From assembly GCF_001042715.1 (NCBI RefSeq), contig NZ_CP009687.1, positions 669,418 through 733,417 of the forward strand: a stretch of DNA of 64,000 bases, read 5' to 3'. Position 1 is the first letter of the stretch. Each line of letters starts with the position of its first letter. Shown piece after piece: positions 8,287-16,508 of the stretch. Made by a program: the position numbers and the translations under genes. The DNA comes from Clostridium aceticum. GTDB lineage: Bacteria > Bacillota > Clostridia > Peptostreptococcales > Natronincolaceae. The notes beneath the pieces are model-generated. The model was given only the letters and a program-made list of their open reading frames with translations. It was not told the origin of the DNA and searched no databases.

Positions 8287-8649
8287 ATGTCAAAGGACCC
8301 TATGGAAATTATCGGAGAAAAGGGAAGGATCAAAATTGCTCATGATATTCTCATGACAATAGCCCGCCATACTGCTGAAGAAGTTGAGGGCATTGTATCC
8401 ATAAAAGGTGGTTTGCCAGGAGGAATTATAGAGCTTTTTAGCAAAAAAACCAGTACCAAAAAAGGTGTAAAAATACAAAATGAAGAGACGCAAGTAGTAA
8501 TTAATCTCTCGGTGGTGGTGGATTATGGTGCTGTTATTCCTGATATTATAAAAAAAGTACAGGAAAAAGTAAAAAGTTCGGTAGAATCTATGACAGATAT
8601 TCAAGTCTCAAAAGTAAATGTTTTCGTTCAAGATGTAGTTATTACATGA
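8287..8649 (+). CDS. Asp23/Gls24-family envelope stress protein
   Basis: Protein of about 120 residues with the Asp23 fold: GRIKIAHDILMTIARHTAEEVEGIVSI, then VNLSVVVDYG-like VINLSVVVDYGAVIPDI, and a C-terminal VNVFVQDVVI. Members sit at the membrane through partners and affect cell envelope homeostasis. The ATG at 8287 is seven bases after GAGAGGTG; a GTG nine bases upstream is inside the ribosome site. A central insert (GGLPGGIIELFSKKTSTKKG) is longer than in many homologues. Ends in a strong terminator. Confidence 0.88.
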   Translation: MSKDPMEIIGEKGRIKIAHDILMTIARHTAEEVEGIVSIKGGLPGGIIELFSKKTSTKKGVKIQNEETQVVINLSVVVDYGAVIPDIIKKVQEKVKSSVESMTDIQVSKVNVFVQDVVIT

Positions 8650-8672
8650 TAAAAGAACACACTTATAAAGAT

Positions 8673-8716
8673 AAAAAGATAAAACCAGGAAAATTTTTTC
8701 TGGTTTTATCTTTTTT
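8673..8716. terminator. Bidirectional terminator between asp23-like and Met-rich genes
   Basis: Arms AAAAAGATAAAACCAG and CTGGTTTTATCTTTTT give a perfect 16 bp stem with T/A runs on both sides, serving both converging genes. Confidence 0.9.
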
Positions 8717-8726
8717 ATTTACAAAA

Positions 8727-9095
8727 TTAACAACCGCAGCAGTGGTCAGGTTTATGATCAGGTTTATGATCATGAGGATGTTCATAATACATCATTTTAT
8801 GTTTGTAAGCTTCAGCCTTATGCATATAGGCCATGTGCATGTGCATATAATACATTTTTTTCATATGATCATAATCATGAGCATCCATATGCATATCTGG
8901 CATCATTGGAGGACACCCGGGCATAGGTAAAGGCATAGGCATCCCAGGCATTCCCGGCATAGGCATAGCTGGCATATGTCCAGGCATTCCCGGCATAGGC
9001 ATAGCTGGCATATGTCCAGGGTGCATAGGCATAGTGGGATAAGGCATACAATCATCCATTAAAGGATAGTTCATATTTTCTTTTATTGTTTCCAC
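8727..9095 (-). CDS. Met/His/Pro-rich low-complexity protein, function unknown
   Basis: Not a recognised family. The 122-residue product is about one quarter methionine (29 residues), rich in His, Pro, Gly and Tyr, and ends HKPDHKPDHCCGC. The first half is built on PGMPGHMPAMPM repeats; the second half has MHMHMAYMH and HPHDHKPDH clusters. A GTG start sits seven bases after a perfect AGGAGG, and a shared terminator follows, so translation is credible. The composition suggests Cu/Ni/Zn binding or a spore-coat-like structural protein. Nearby genes for a CopZ-type zinc ribbon and a CDF transporter favour a metal role, but that is inference. No signal peptide is seen. Confidence 0.6.
   Translation of the reverse strand: METIKENMNYPLMDDCMPYPTMPMHPGHMPAMPMPGMPGHMPAMPMPGMPGMPMPLPMPGCPPMMPDMHMDAHDYDHMKKMYYMHMHMAYMHKAEAYKHKMMYYEHPHDHKPDHKPDHCCGC
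8945..9016. repeat. Perfect 36-bp tandem duplication inside the Met-rich gene
   Basis: Two identical 36-bp units (8945-8980 and 8981-9016) encode 12-residue repeats PGHMPAMPMPGM. Complete identity points to recent expansion or ongoing length variation. Confidence 0.9.
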
Positions 9096-9200
9096 AAGAA
9101 AACCTCCTATAGTATAGATTTCTATGAGTTATTTACTCTTTAATTATAGAATATGAAATACTTGGAGTTTGGGAACTTGGCCAATAAAAAATATGTCTAA

Positions 9201-9236
9201 AAAAACATCTGTTGTTTCAGCACAACAGATGTTTTT
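9201..9236 (-). terminator. Terminator after acpP
   Basis: Perfect 15-bp stem ACATCTGTTGT/ACAACAGATGT extended by A/T pairs, loop TTCAGC, with a T run on the minus strand. Confidence 0.88.
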
Positions 9237-9247
9237 AAAAAAGCTTT

Positions 9248-9478
9248 TTATTTGTTTTTCTCAACATACTCAACAATATCTCCAATGTTTTTGAAGCCTT
9301 CTGCTTCCTCATCAGGGATTTCTACACCAAATTCATCTTCGATAGCCATAATAATTTCTACCGCATCTAATGAATCAGCATCTAAGTCATTAATCAGAGA
9401 AGTCGCCGGTGTAATAGACTCAACATCGCTAACTCCTAGTTGCTCTGCAATAATTTCTTTAACTTTTTCAAATAACAT
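9248..9478 (-). CDS. acpP: Acyl carrier protein
   Basis: 76-residue acidic helical carrier for fatty-acid synthesis. The phosphopantetheine attachment serine is Ser36 in [12 protein letters not shown], with the usual [17 protein letters not shown] helix after it. The ATG at 9478 gives the standard length and the usual start [10 protein letters not shown], with AGGAAG close upstream. A much stronger AAGGAGGTG lies about 50 bases farther upstream in the same open frame and may belong to a leader or to an N-terminally longer form. It stands alone rather than in a fab operon. Confidence 0.95.
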   Translation of the reverse strand: MLFEKVKEIIAEQLGVSDVESITPATSLINDLDADSLDAVEIIMAIEDEFGVEIPDEEAEGFKNIGDIVEYVEKNK

Positions 9479-9706
9479 AAAACTTCCTGGTTTCGTATAG
9501 AAACTACTCTCCAGGATTTCACCTCCTTGGATAATTATTGGTTTTGGTAATGAAGCTATGTAATAAATTAGCACCTATATATTATAGGCTAAAGTTCATA
9601 ATTAGAATACCATAAAAATAAAAATTTGTGTATATTTTGTTTTGAAAATTCATGATGAATTATGATCATAAATAAGAAATCCTATACTTAAGGAGGAAAA
9701 AAGCAT

Positions 9707-9742
9707 TTGAAAACACAATACTTATTATCAATTGATAATTAA
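9707..9742 (+). CDS. Possible 11-codon leader peptide upstream of the CDF gene
   Basis: AAGGAGG at 9690-9696 precedes a TTG ten bases on, opening a short frame MKTQYLLSIDN that ends in TAA. The last codons overlap the perfect palindrome TTATCAATTGATAA (9726-9739 region). About 110 bases separate it from the CDF start codon. The rest of this gap (9479-9850) is AT-rich. Whether the peptide is made is uncertain; it might just be a stray ribosome site. Confidence 0.3.
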   Translation: MKTQYLLSIDN

Positions 9743-9850
9743 AATTAGTAAATTTATATAAAAAAATATTATAAAATAGGGGTTTACAAATAAACATACA
9801 GTGAATATAATGGTTGTATAATTTCATTTGATAATTAGGAGGCATTTTTA

Positions 9851-10762
9851 ATGAAGCTAAATGAACAAGAGTCTTTTTTTTCTAACAAAATCAATCGTGT
9901 TATATTTATTACAATTATCATGAACGTATTTTTAGTATTAATGAAGCTAGGAGCCGGACATTTTTCAGGAAGCAAAGCTCTAATTGCAGATGGATTGCAC
10001 TCAGCTTCTGATATCGTTACCTCTATAGGTGTAATTATTGGTATAGGGATAGCAAAGAAACCTAGAGATGAGCAGCATCAATATGGCCATGAAAAAGTAG
10101 AGACGATAGCGGCTTTTCTTTTGTCTATAGCACTTATTTATACGGGTATAAAAATTGGATTGGGATCAGCTTTGTCTATTATTCATAAAGATATGGTTAT
10201 TCCGGGTAAGTTTGCCTTATATGCAGCTCTTCTGTCTATCGTTATAAAGGAATTGCAGTACCAGATCACTTTTAAAGTAGGAAAAGAAGCCAACAGCAGT
10301 GCCTTGATGGCGGATGCGTGGCACCACCGATCTGATGCACTTTCATCAATAGCAGCTTTTATTGGGGTTTTGGGTGGACGCTTAGGTTTTACTATATTAG
10401 ATCCTCTAGCAGGGGTCGTTGTTTCTGCTATTGTGATGAAGGTTGGTATTGAAATATTCATAGATTGTTTTCAACAATTAATAGATGTATCTATTCAACT
10501 AAAAGAGCTGGAAAGTGTAAAGCACTCTATATTAAGAAAGAGTAAGGTACAGTGTATTAATGATATTAGAACAAGAAAACATGGTTCTAAAGTTTTTGTG
10601 GATATAAGGGTTTGTGTAGATGCTACTATGGATATTTATAACGGACATTGTGTAGCTGAAGAAGTAGAAAATATTATCAGAAGTGAGGTAAATAACGTAA
10701 AAGATGTGATTGTTCACTTGGACCCATTTCCAGAAGAATCTCAACAAAAAGAAGTGATTTAA
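9851..10762 (+). CDS. Cation diffusion facilitator family metal exporter
   Basis: Membrane antiporter of 303 residues that exports divalent metal (Zn, Fe, Mn or Co) against protons. Six membrane segments are expected. The metal site residues are visible as ADGLHSASD (segment II) and ADAWHHRSDA (segment V). A C-terminal cytoplasmic ferredoxin-like domain (about 205-300) carries HGSKVFVDIRVCVD and VIVHLDP. AGGAGG precedes the ATG. DGLHSASD with HHRSD resembles the MntE/FieF side of the family, but metal choice is not certain. The upstream palindrome may be an operator. Confidence 0.92.
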   Translation: MKLNEQESFFSNKINRVIFITIIMNVFLVLMKLGAGHFSGSKALIADGLHSASDIVTSIGVIIGIGIAKKPRDEQHQYGHEKVETIAAFLLSIALIYTGIKIGLGSALSIIHKDMVIPGKFALYAALLSIVIKELQYQITFKVGKEANSSALMADAWHHRSDALSSIAAFIGVLGGRLGFTILDPLAGVVVSAIVMKVGIEIFIDCFQQLIDVSIQLKELESVKHSILRKSKVQCINDIRTRKHGSKVFVDIRVCVDATMDIYNGHCVAEEVENIIRSEVNNVKDVIVHLDPFPEESQQKEVI

Positions 10763-10780
10763 CTTCTTTTTGTATTTTTT
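10744..10780 (+). terminator. Terminator overlapping the end of the CDF gene
   Basis: ACAAAAAGAAGT/ACTTCTTTTTGT (12 bp) with the stop codon in its loop, followed by ATTTTTTT. Confidence 0.85.
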
Positions 10781-10867
10781 TGAGGAATTTTGTAGTAATG
10801 GATCAGCTTATTTGGTATAATAGCACACGAGAAATGTGTTAATTTTTTATTAAATTCATGTTAAGAA

Positions 10868-10911
10868 ATTTAACGTAGATTTAACACAAATTTAACACTG
10901 CTTTAAAGGGA
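10868..10911 (+). promoter_or_regulatory. Pho-box-like direct repeats
   Basis: Three near-identical 11-bp units ATTTAACGTAG, ATTTAACACAA, ATTTAACACTG and a weaker fourth, CTTTAAAGGGA. The TTAAC(A) core every 11 bases is the arrangement recognised by PhoP in Bacillus. It stands upstream of a phosphate transporter-type gene, which supports the reading; the binding itself is inferred. Confidence 0.6.
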
Positions 10912-10991
10912 ATAGTATATTATTTTGTAATGTGTGTAAAACATTAAGGTAAAGAAATTTTTAAACCAAAGAAAAACGAGGGAGGATGTTC

Positions 10992-12605
10992 ATGGAAATC
11001 TTATTTGGAGTATTAGGTGGACTAGGATTATTCTTATACGGAATGAATGTTATGAGTAATGGTCTGCAAAAAGCTGCTGGTGATAAGTTGAAATCCATCA
11101 TTGGCATGCTGACCACCAATAGGATTATGGCTGTTGGCGTGGGAGCAATTGTTACTGCTATTGTGCAGAGTAGTAGTGCTTCTACCGTCATGGTAGTAGG
11201 TTTTGTAAATGCTGGTATGATGAAGCTGACACAAGCAGTAGGGGTTATTATGGGTGCCAATATTGGTACTACGATTACAGCCCAAATTATTACTTTTAAG
11301 ATTGATAAGTATGCACCGGTTATTGTGGGGATTGCAGTAGCAGTATGGTTATTTACTAAAAACAGAAAAATAAAGCAACTGGCGGAAGCCTTCATCGGAT
11401 TTGGTATACTTTTTATTGGTATGAAATTTATGGGAGATGCCTTAAGACCTTTAAGAACCTATGAACCCTTTAGGGAAATGTTAGTAAATTTTGGTGAACA
11501 TCCTTTTTTAGCTATATTAGCAGGTTTTGCTATTACCATAGCAGTACAAAGTAGTACCGCTTCTACTGGTATTTTATTAGCATTGGCGATGGAGGGATTG
11601 ATCCCTATTAGATCAGGATTACCTATACTATTTGGGATTAATATGGGTACGACTATTACAGCTATGCTTTCTAGTATAGGGGCAAGTAACACAGCAAAAC
11701 GGGCAGCAGCTTTTCACTTTTTGTTTAACCTTGTAGGTACGGCTATATTTATCTCTTTCCTACAGGGACCAACTTATAGAATTATTACCTACTTAACTCC
11801 AACTGATATACCAAGACAAATCGCTAATGCCCATACCTTGTTTAATATAACCACTACCTTAATTTTACTGCCTTTTGCAGGTTTGTTAGTAAGAGTGGCA
11901 AAGAGGATTGTTCCAGGGGAAGAAGAAGCGACGCGAGGTATAAAATATATAGATAATCGTATTTTAGAAACTCCTTCCATTGCGACAGCAAGTGCTGTTA
12001 AGGAAGCCCTCCATATGGGAAATGTAGCAAAGGAATCTTTAGAAAACGCATTGGACGCTTTTGTAAAAGGTGATCAGAAAAAAATTGACGAAACCTTAAG
12101 CCTAGAAAAGGTGGTTAATGAATTAGAGAGAGAACTATCTGCTTATTTAGTAAAATTATCCAACACCGATATTTCTTTAGATAATCGTGATACTGTCAGT
12201 GGTTTATTTAATACGATTAATGATATTGAGAGGGTAGGAGATCATGCAGAAAATATAGCGGAATTGGCTCAATATAAAATGGACAATCAACTGGCTTTTT
12301 CTGATAAAGCATTGGAAGAATTAGATAAAATTGCTGGGTTAGCTTTGAGGGCTTATAGCAATTCTTTAACTGCTTTAAGAAACCTAGATGCCAGTTTGGC
12401 TATGAAGGTAATAGAAAATGAAGGACAAGTAGATTTTATGGAAAAAAACTTAAGGGCTAGTCATATTGAGAGGTTAAATAGTCAACAATGTGTACCAACC
12501 TCTGGGGTGATTTACCTTGATGTATTGAGTAACTTAGAAAGAGTTGCTGACCATTCTTCTAATATTGCTATGGCAGTGTTAGATAAAGTAAGGGCACAAA
12601 AATAA
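10992..12605 (+). CDS. Na/Pi cotransporter with C-terminal PhoU domain
   Basis: Membrane protein of about 537 residues in the NptA/YjbB family. Two inverted membrane repeats carry the signature QSSSAST (about residue 60) and QSSTAST (about 180), each followed by GxNxGTTIT (GANIGTTITA, GINMGTTITA). The C-terminal third (about 330-535) is a cytoplasmic PhoU-like bundle with two copies of the ERVGDHAENIAE / ERVADHSSNIAM motif that binds metal. ATG 10992 lies six bases after GGAGG; the ATG at 10986 is immediately against it. Transport of inorganic phosphate with sodium is the family role. Confidence 0.93.
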   Translation: MEILFGVLGGLGLFLYGMNVMSNGLQKAAGDKLKSIIGMLTTNRIMAVGVGAIVTAIVQSSSASTVMVVGFVNAGMMKLTQAVGVIMGANIGTTITAQIITFKIDKYAPVIVGIAVAVWLFTKNRKIKQLAEAFIGFGILFIGMKFMGDALRPLRTYEPFREMLVNFGEHPFLAILAGFAITIAVQSSTASTGILLALAMEGLIPIRSGLPILFGINMGTTITAMLSSIGASNTAKRAAAFHFLFNLVGTAIFISFLQGPTYRIITYLTPTDIPRQIANAHTLFNITTTLILLPFAGLLVRVAKRIVPGEEEATRGIKYIDNRILETPSIATASAVKEALHMGNVAKESLENALDAFVKGDQKKIDETLSLEKVVNELERELSAYLVKLSNTDISLDNRDTVSGLFNTINDIERVGDHAENIAELAQYKMDNQLAFSDKALEELDKIAGLALRAYSNSLTALRNLDASLAMKVIENEGQVDFMEKNLRASHIERLNSQQCVPTSGVIYLDVLSNLERVADHSSNIAMAVLDKVRAQK

Positions 12606-12618
12606 GAAATTGCTATTT

Positions 12619-12656
12619 ATAGGGAGGAGCTCCATGATGTTGGAGTTCCTCCCTAT
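12619..12656 (+). terminator. Terminator after the Na/Pi cotransporter
   Basis: ATAGGGAGGAGCTCCA/TGGAGTTCCTCCCTAT, a 16-bp stem with one G-T pair; the T tail is weak. Confidence 0.7.
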
Positions 12657-12752
12657 TATAGTTTTTGTAGGAAATATATAAAAAATTGTAAAATTGAATA
12701 TTTAAAAACTTAAAGGATAAAATAAAAATAGTTTAATTGGAAGGGGTTCACT

Positions 12753-13595
12753 ATGGAAAAAGAAGAAAATATACGTTTGATTATTATTGGTGGTGGAGAG
12801 GATAAACGTACTGACAAAGAAATATTAAAGAAGGTAGCCGACTTATCCGGTAAAGATCAAGCAAATATAGCAGTTATAACAACAGCTACCAACTATCCAC
12901 TAGAAGTGGGAGAAGAATATAAAAGAATTTTCTATGATTTAGGTGTCAACAAAGTAGATACCATCAATATAGCCAGTAGAAGAGAAGCGAATCAAAGGCA
13001 AGTGATGAAGAGCCTACAAGATATAAACTGTGCTTTTTTTGTGGGAGGAGATCAGTTAAGGATTTCTAGTATACTAGGAGGCACAGAGTTTCATAATTTT
13101 ATAAAAAACAAGTTAGAAGAAGGAATGATTGTAGCAGGCACCAGTGCAGGAGCTTCTATGATGAGTGAAGTGATGGTGGTGGAAGGGGATGAGGAGGATG
13201 CCCCTAGAAAGTGTACTGTTAAAATGGCCCCTGGAATGGGCTTTTTAAAAGGAGTTATTATAGATCAGCACTTTAACCAAAGAGGAAGAATAGGAAGGTT
13301 GTTGGGAGCAGTAGCTCAAAACCCTTATGCCCTTGGTATAGGAATTGATGAAGACACAGCCATTATTATTAATGATAGAAACGAACTGCAAGTAATTGGG
13401 TCAGGTGTGATTACCATTGTAGATGGAAAAAATATTGGTTATACCAATATTTCTGAGCAATACCCAAACGAACCTTTGGCTATTACCAATGTGAATGTTC
13501 ATATTTTACCTACTAGATATAAGTATAGTCTATTAAATAGGAATGCTATTGTCTACGAAGCGCAGACAAGTGGAATAGAGGAGGACAGTAAATGA
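12753..13595 (+). CDS. cphB: Cyanophycinase
   Basis: Serine exopeptidase of the S51 family, 280 residues, that releases beta-Asp-Arg dipeptides from cyanophycin. It has the nucleophile elbow GTSAGAS with Ser131, the FVGGDQLRI segment, and the polymer-binding DQHFNQRGRIGRLL block that separates cyanophycinase from dipeptidase E. No signal peptide, so it acts inside the cell. It overlaps cphA by four bases (ATGA), which implies translational coupling of the degrading and the synthesising enzyme. Confidence 0.95.
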   Translation: MEKEENIRLIIIGGGEDKRTDKEILKKVADLSGKDQANIAVITTATNYPLEVGEEYKRIFYDLGVNKVDTINIASRREANQRQVMKSLQDINCAFFVGGDQLRISSILGGTEFHNFIKNKLEEGMIVAGTSAGASMMSEVMVVEGDEEDAPRKCTVKMAPGMGFLKGVIIDQHFNQRGRIGRLLGAVAQNPYALGIGIDEDTAIIINDRNELQVIGSGVITIVDGKNIGYTNISEQYPNEPLAITNVNVHILPTRYKYSLLNRNAIVYEAQTSGIEEDSK

Positions 13596-16246
13596 AGCTG
13601 TTGAGGACCAAGGTATATCCTGGGAGAAATGTCTATGCTCATTTTCCTGTTGTTAGAGCAGATGTGGATTTACAGGATTATGTAAATATACCTACCTGTG
13701 ATATAAAAGGATTTAATGAAGAACTTTTAAAAATTTTACCAGGTTTAACACAACACAAATGTAGCATTGGTGAAGTAGGCGGATTTGTAATCAGACTAAA
13801 TAGAGGAACGTATTTAGCACATGTCATGGAGCATATGACATTGGAGATTCAGAAGCTGTTGGGATATGATTTGAAGTTTGGTAAAGCAAGATATTTAGAG
13901 AATGAATCTGTATACTATATTGTATTTTCTTATGAAAATCCTACTGCTGGTGAAGAAGCAGCTATTTTAGCCTTCGATATTATCCACGCTCTTTTACACA
14001 AAGAAACTATTGACTTAGAAAAAGGATTACAGCAAATAAAAGATAAAATTGCTGTCAATGAGCTAGGGCCTAGTACTGCTGCTATTGTGGAGGAGGCTAA
14101 GAAAAGGAATATACCTGTTACGAGAATCGGAGGCAATAGTCTTATACAGTTGGGCTATGGAAAGTATGCGAAAAAGGTTGAAGCTACAATCACAGAAAAC
14201 ACCAACTGCATTGCAGTGGATATTGCTGGTGATAAGGAGCTTACCAATAGTATATTGCACATTCATGGGATTCCAGTGCCAGAAGGAAGAGCAGTAGAAA
14301 ACTACGAGGAATCTAAAAGTATTATACAGCAAATCGGTTTTCCTGTAGTAGTAAAACCTTATAATGGTAATCAAGGAAAGGGTGTATCTTTAAACCTTAA
14401 ATCTATGAGGGAAGTAAAGAAAGCTTTTACTATAGCTAAAAAATATAGCAGCAAAGTATTAGTAGAAAAGTACATCTTAGGAAAGCACTATCGAATAGCT
14501 GTGGTAGGAGAAGAGGTGGTTGCGGTTTCAGAACGTATTGCAGCCCATGTCATAGGTGATGGTATAAACAACATCAAGGATTTGATTGATAGAGAAAACC
14601 TTAATCCATTAAGAGGAGAAGGTCATGAAAAACCACTGACAAAGATTAACATTGATGATGTGATGCTGTTATTACTAAAGAAAAGTGGCAGAAGCTTGGA
14701 GGACATTCCGCAACAAGGAGAAATCGTATACTTAAGAGAGAATGATAACTTAAGTACGGGTGGCGTTGCTATAGATGTAACAGAAGCTATTCACCCTGAT
14801 AACGTCAGATTAGCTATAAATGCGGCTAGAGTTATAGGTTTAGATGTAGCGGGAATTGATATAACTACGCCAGACATAGGGCGATCTATAGGGCAAGAAG
14901 GAGGGGCAGTTATTGAAGTAAATGCTTGCCCAGGTATAAGAATGCATCACTATCCATCTCAGGGTGAAAAAAGAAATGTAGCAAAGACAATTATTGATAA
15001 ATTGTTTCCTGAAGGGCAGCCTCATTCTATACCAATTGTTTCTGTAACAGGAACCAATGGGAAAACCACTACCACCAGAATGTTAGCAAAGATTTTTAAA
15101 GAAAGCGGTTTGTTGGTAGGAGTGACCAGCACTGGTGGTGTTTTTGTTCAGGAGGAACAAATTATTCATGGAGATACGACAGGACCTAAAAGTGCACAAG
15201 CGGTGCTAATGGATAAGAGAGTAGAGTTGGCAGTATTGGAAACTGCAAGAGGTGGTATTGTAAACAAAGGATTAGGTTATGATTTAGCAGATATTGGGGT
15301 TCTTACTAATATCGGCGATGATCATTTGGGAATCGATGGCATCAATACTTTAGAGGAAATGGCAGATGTTAAATCCCTTATTGTAGAAGCAGTAAAAAAG
15401 GAAGGCTATGCAGTATTAAATGCTGAAGATAGCTATATAGATAGAATTATGGAAAGAGTAGAATGTAATATTGTCTTTTTCTCCAAAGATTTATCAAATG
15501 AGATTTTACAAAAGCATATAATAAATAAGGGAAAAGCAGTTTACTTGAAGGAGAAAACAATCTTTATCTTTGACGGAGAAAAAGAAATTGAAGTGATTGA
15601 GACTGAAAAGATTCCGGCTACCTTTGGAGGAGTCTTAGAGCATAATATAGAAAATAGTATGGCAGCTATAGCGGCAGCACACGCTTATGGAATAGACGTA
15701 AAAATTATTTATACAGCATTAAGTCAATTTTATACAGATGCCATTAATAATCCGGGTAGGTTTAATGTATTTGATATGAAGAATTTTAAAGTAATCATTG
15801 ATTATGGCCATAATATAGATGGTTACAGTAAAGTGCTGGAGGGACTAAAGAAAATCAAGGCAGGGCGTTTAATTGGGGTAATAGGTGTACCAGGAGATCG
15901 TACCGATATAAACATTTTAAAAATAGGAGAAATCTCTGGAAAATATTTTGACTATGCTTATATCAAAGAAGATAAAAATTTAAGAGGCAGAAAAGTTGGA
16001 GAAGTAGCAGAGTTTTTGAAAAAGGGTTGCGGTATTGGAGGACTTAATGAATATAGCATGGAGATTCAACTATGTGAGATCGAAGCTTTAAAAAAGGCGA
16101 TGACAAAGGCTGAGGCAGGAGATATGATCATAGTATTCTATGAAGAGTATGTTCCACTGGTTGAAGCAATTGAAACCTTCAAAAATAAAATTGACACAGT
16201 AGATTCAGAAGTTCCAGATTTGAAAATTGCAAGAACTAGCCCCTAA
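13592..16246 (+). CDS. cphA: Cyanophycin synthetase
   Basis: 884-residue enzyme that builds multi-L-arginyl-poly-L-aspartate from Asp and Arg using ATP without ribosomes. Three parts are visible: an N-terminal domain (1-160), an ATP-grasp domain (about 215-475, with VVKPYNGNQGKGV and EVNACPGIRMHHYPS), and a Mur-ligase-like domain starting at the P-loop GTNGKTTTTRML (residue 487) with LETARGGI and IGDDHLGIDG. The length matches the cyanobacterial enzyme. Its own start codon lies inside the cphB end. Ends in a hairpin overlapping the stop codon. Confidence 0.96.
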   Translation: MKLLRTKVYPGRNVYAHFPVVRADVDLQDYVNIPTCDIKGFNEELLKILPGLTQHKCSIGEVGGFVIRLNRGTYLAHVMEHMTLEIQKLLGYDLKFGKARYLENESVYYIVFSYENPTAGEEAAILAFDIIHALLHKETIDLEKGLQQIKDKIAVNELGPSTAAIVEEAKKRNIPVTRIGGNSLIQLGYGKYAKKVEATITENTNCIAVDIAGDKELTNSILHIHGIPVPEGRAVENYEESKSIIQQIGFPVVVKPYNGNQGKGVSLNLKSMREVKKAFTIAKKYSSKVLVEKYILGKHYRIAVVGEEVVAVSERIAAHVIGDGINNIKDLIDRENLNPLRGEGHEKPLTKINIDDVMLLLLKKSGRSLEDIPQQGEIVYLRENDNLSTGGVAIDVTEAIHPDNVRLAINAARVIGLDVAGIDITTPDIGRSIGQEGGAVIEVNACPGIRMHHYPSQGEKRNVAKTIIDKLFPEGQPHSIPIVSVTGTNGKTTTTRMLAKIFKESGLLVGVTSTGGVFVQEEQIIHGDTTGPKSAQAVLMDKRVELAVLETARGGIVNKGLGYDLADIGVLTNIGDDHLGIDGINTLEEMADVKSLIVEAVKKEGYAVLNAEDSYIDRIMERVECNIVFFSKDLSNEILQKHIINKGKAVYLKEKTIFIFDGEKEIEVIETEKIPATFGGVLEHNIENSMAAIAAAHAYGIDVKIIYTALSQFYTDAINNPGRFNVFDMKNFKVIIDYGHNIDGYSKVLEGLKKIKAGRLIGVIGVPGDRTDINILKIGEISGKYFDYAYIKEDKNLRGRKVGEVAEFLKKGCGIGGLNEYSMEIQLCEIEALKKAMTKAEAGDMIIVFYEEYVPLVEAIETFKNKIDTVDSEVPDLKIARTSP

Positions 16247-16258
16247 ATCTAGGGGCTT
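16238..16258 (+). terminator. Hairpin terminator overlapping the cphA stop
   Basis: AGCCCCTA/TAGGGGCT with loop AATC, then TTTA. The TAA stop is inside the stem, so ribosomes could affect folding. The bases from here to 16508 are AT-rich with no other clear feature. Confidence 0.7.
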
Positions 16259-16508
16259 TACTTATGAATTTCTTATAAGAATATTAGGTTGTAATTTTTC
16301 ATAATATTATATATTATAATCATTAGCAGGAAATTTATCCATAAGTTAACACAACTCCTTCGAACCTACTAAGGATGATTCTTCAAGAAATAGTTTAGAA
16401 ATTATTAGCCTAAGTGAATACTTGTAATGTCATATAACAACATAAGGATTAAAAGCTAAATTTTGGTGTATATATTTATATATAGATCATCAGAAAGAAG
16501 GGATAACG

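Noticed and set aside
8646..8930. Open frame on the plus strand opposite the Met-rich gene
   Set aside because: His/Met/Ile-rich antisense of the minus-strand gene and overlapping the terminator; no ribosome binding site.
10961..11395. Long antisense frame in the Na/Pi cotransporter gene
   Set aside because: Mirror of a membrane-protein codon pattern; the sense frame has full family motifs.
16322..16380. Another copy of family A (CCATAAGTTAAC ... AAGGATGATTC)
   Set aside because: Only short scattered similarity; arms and ends cannot be aligned.
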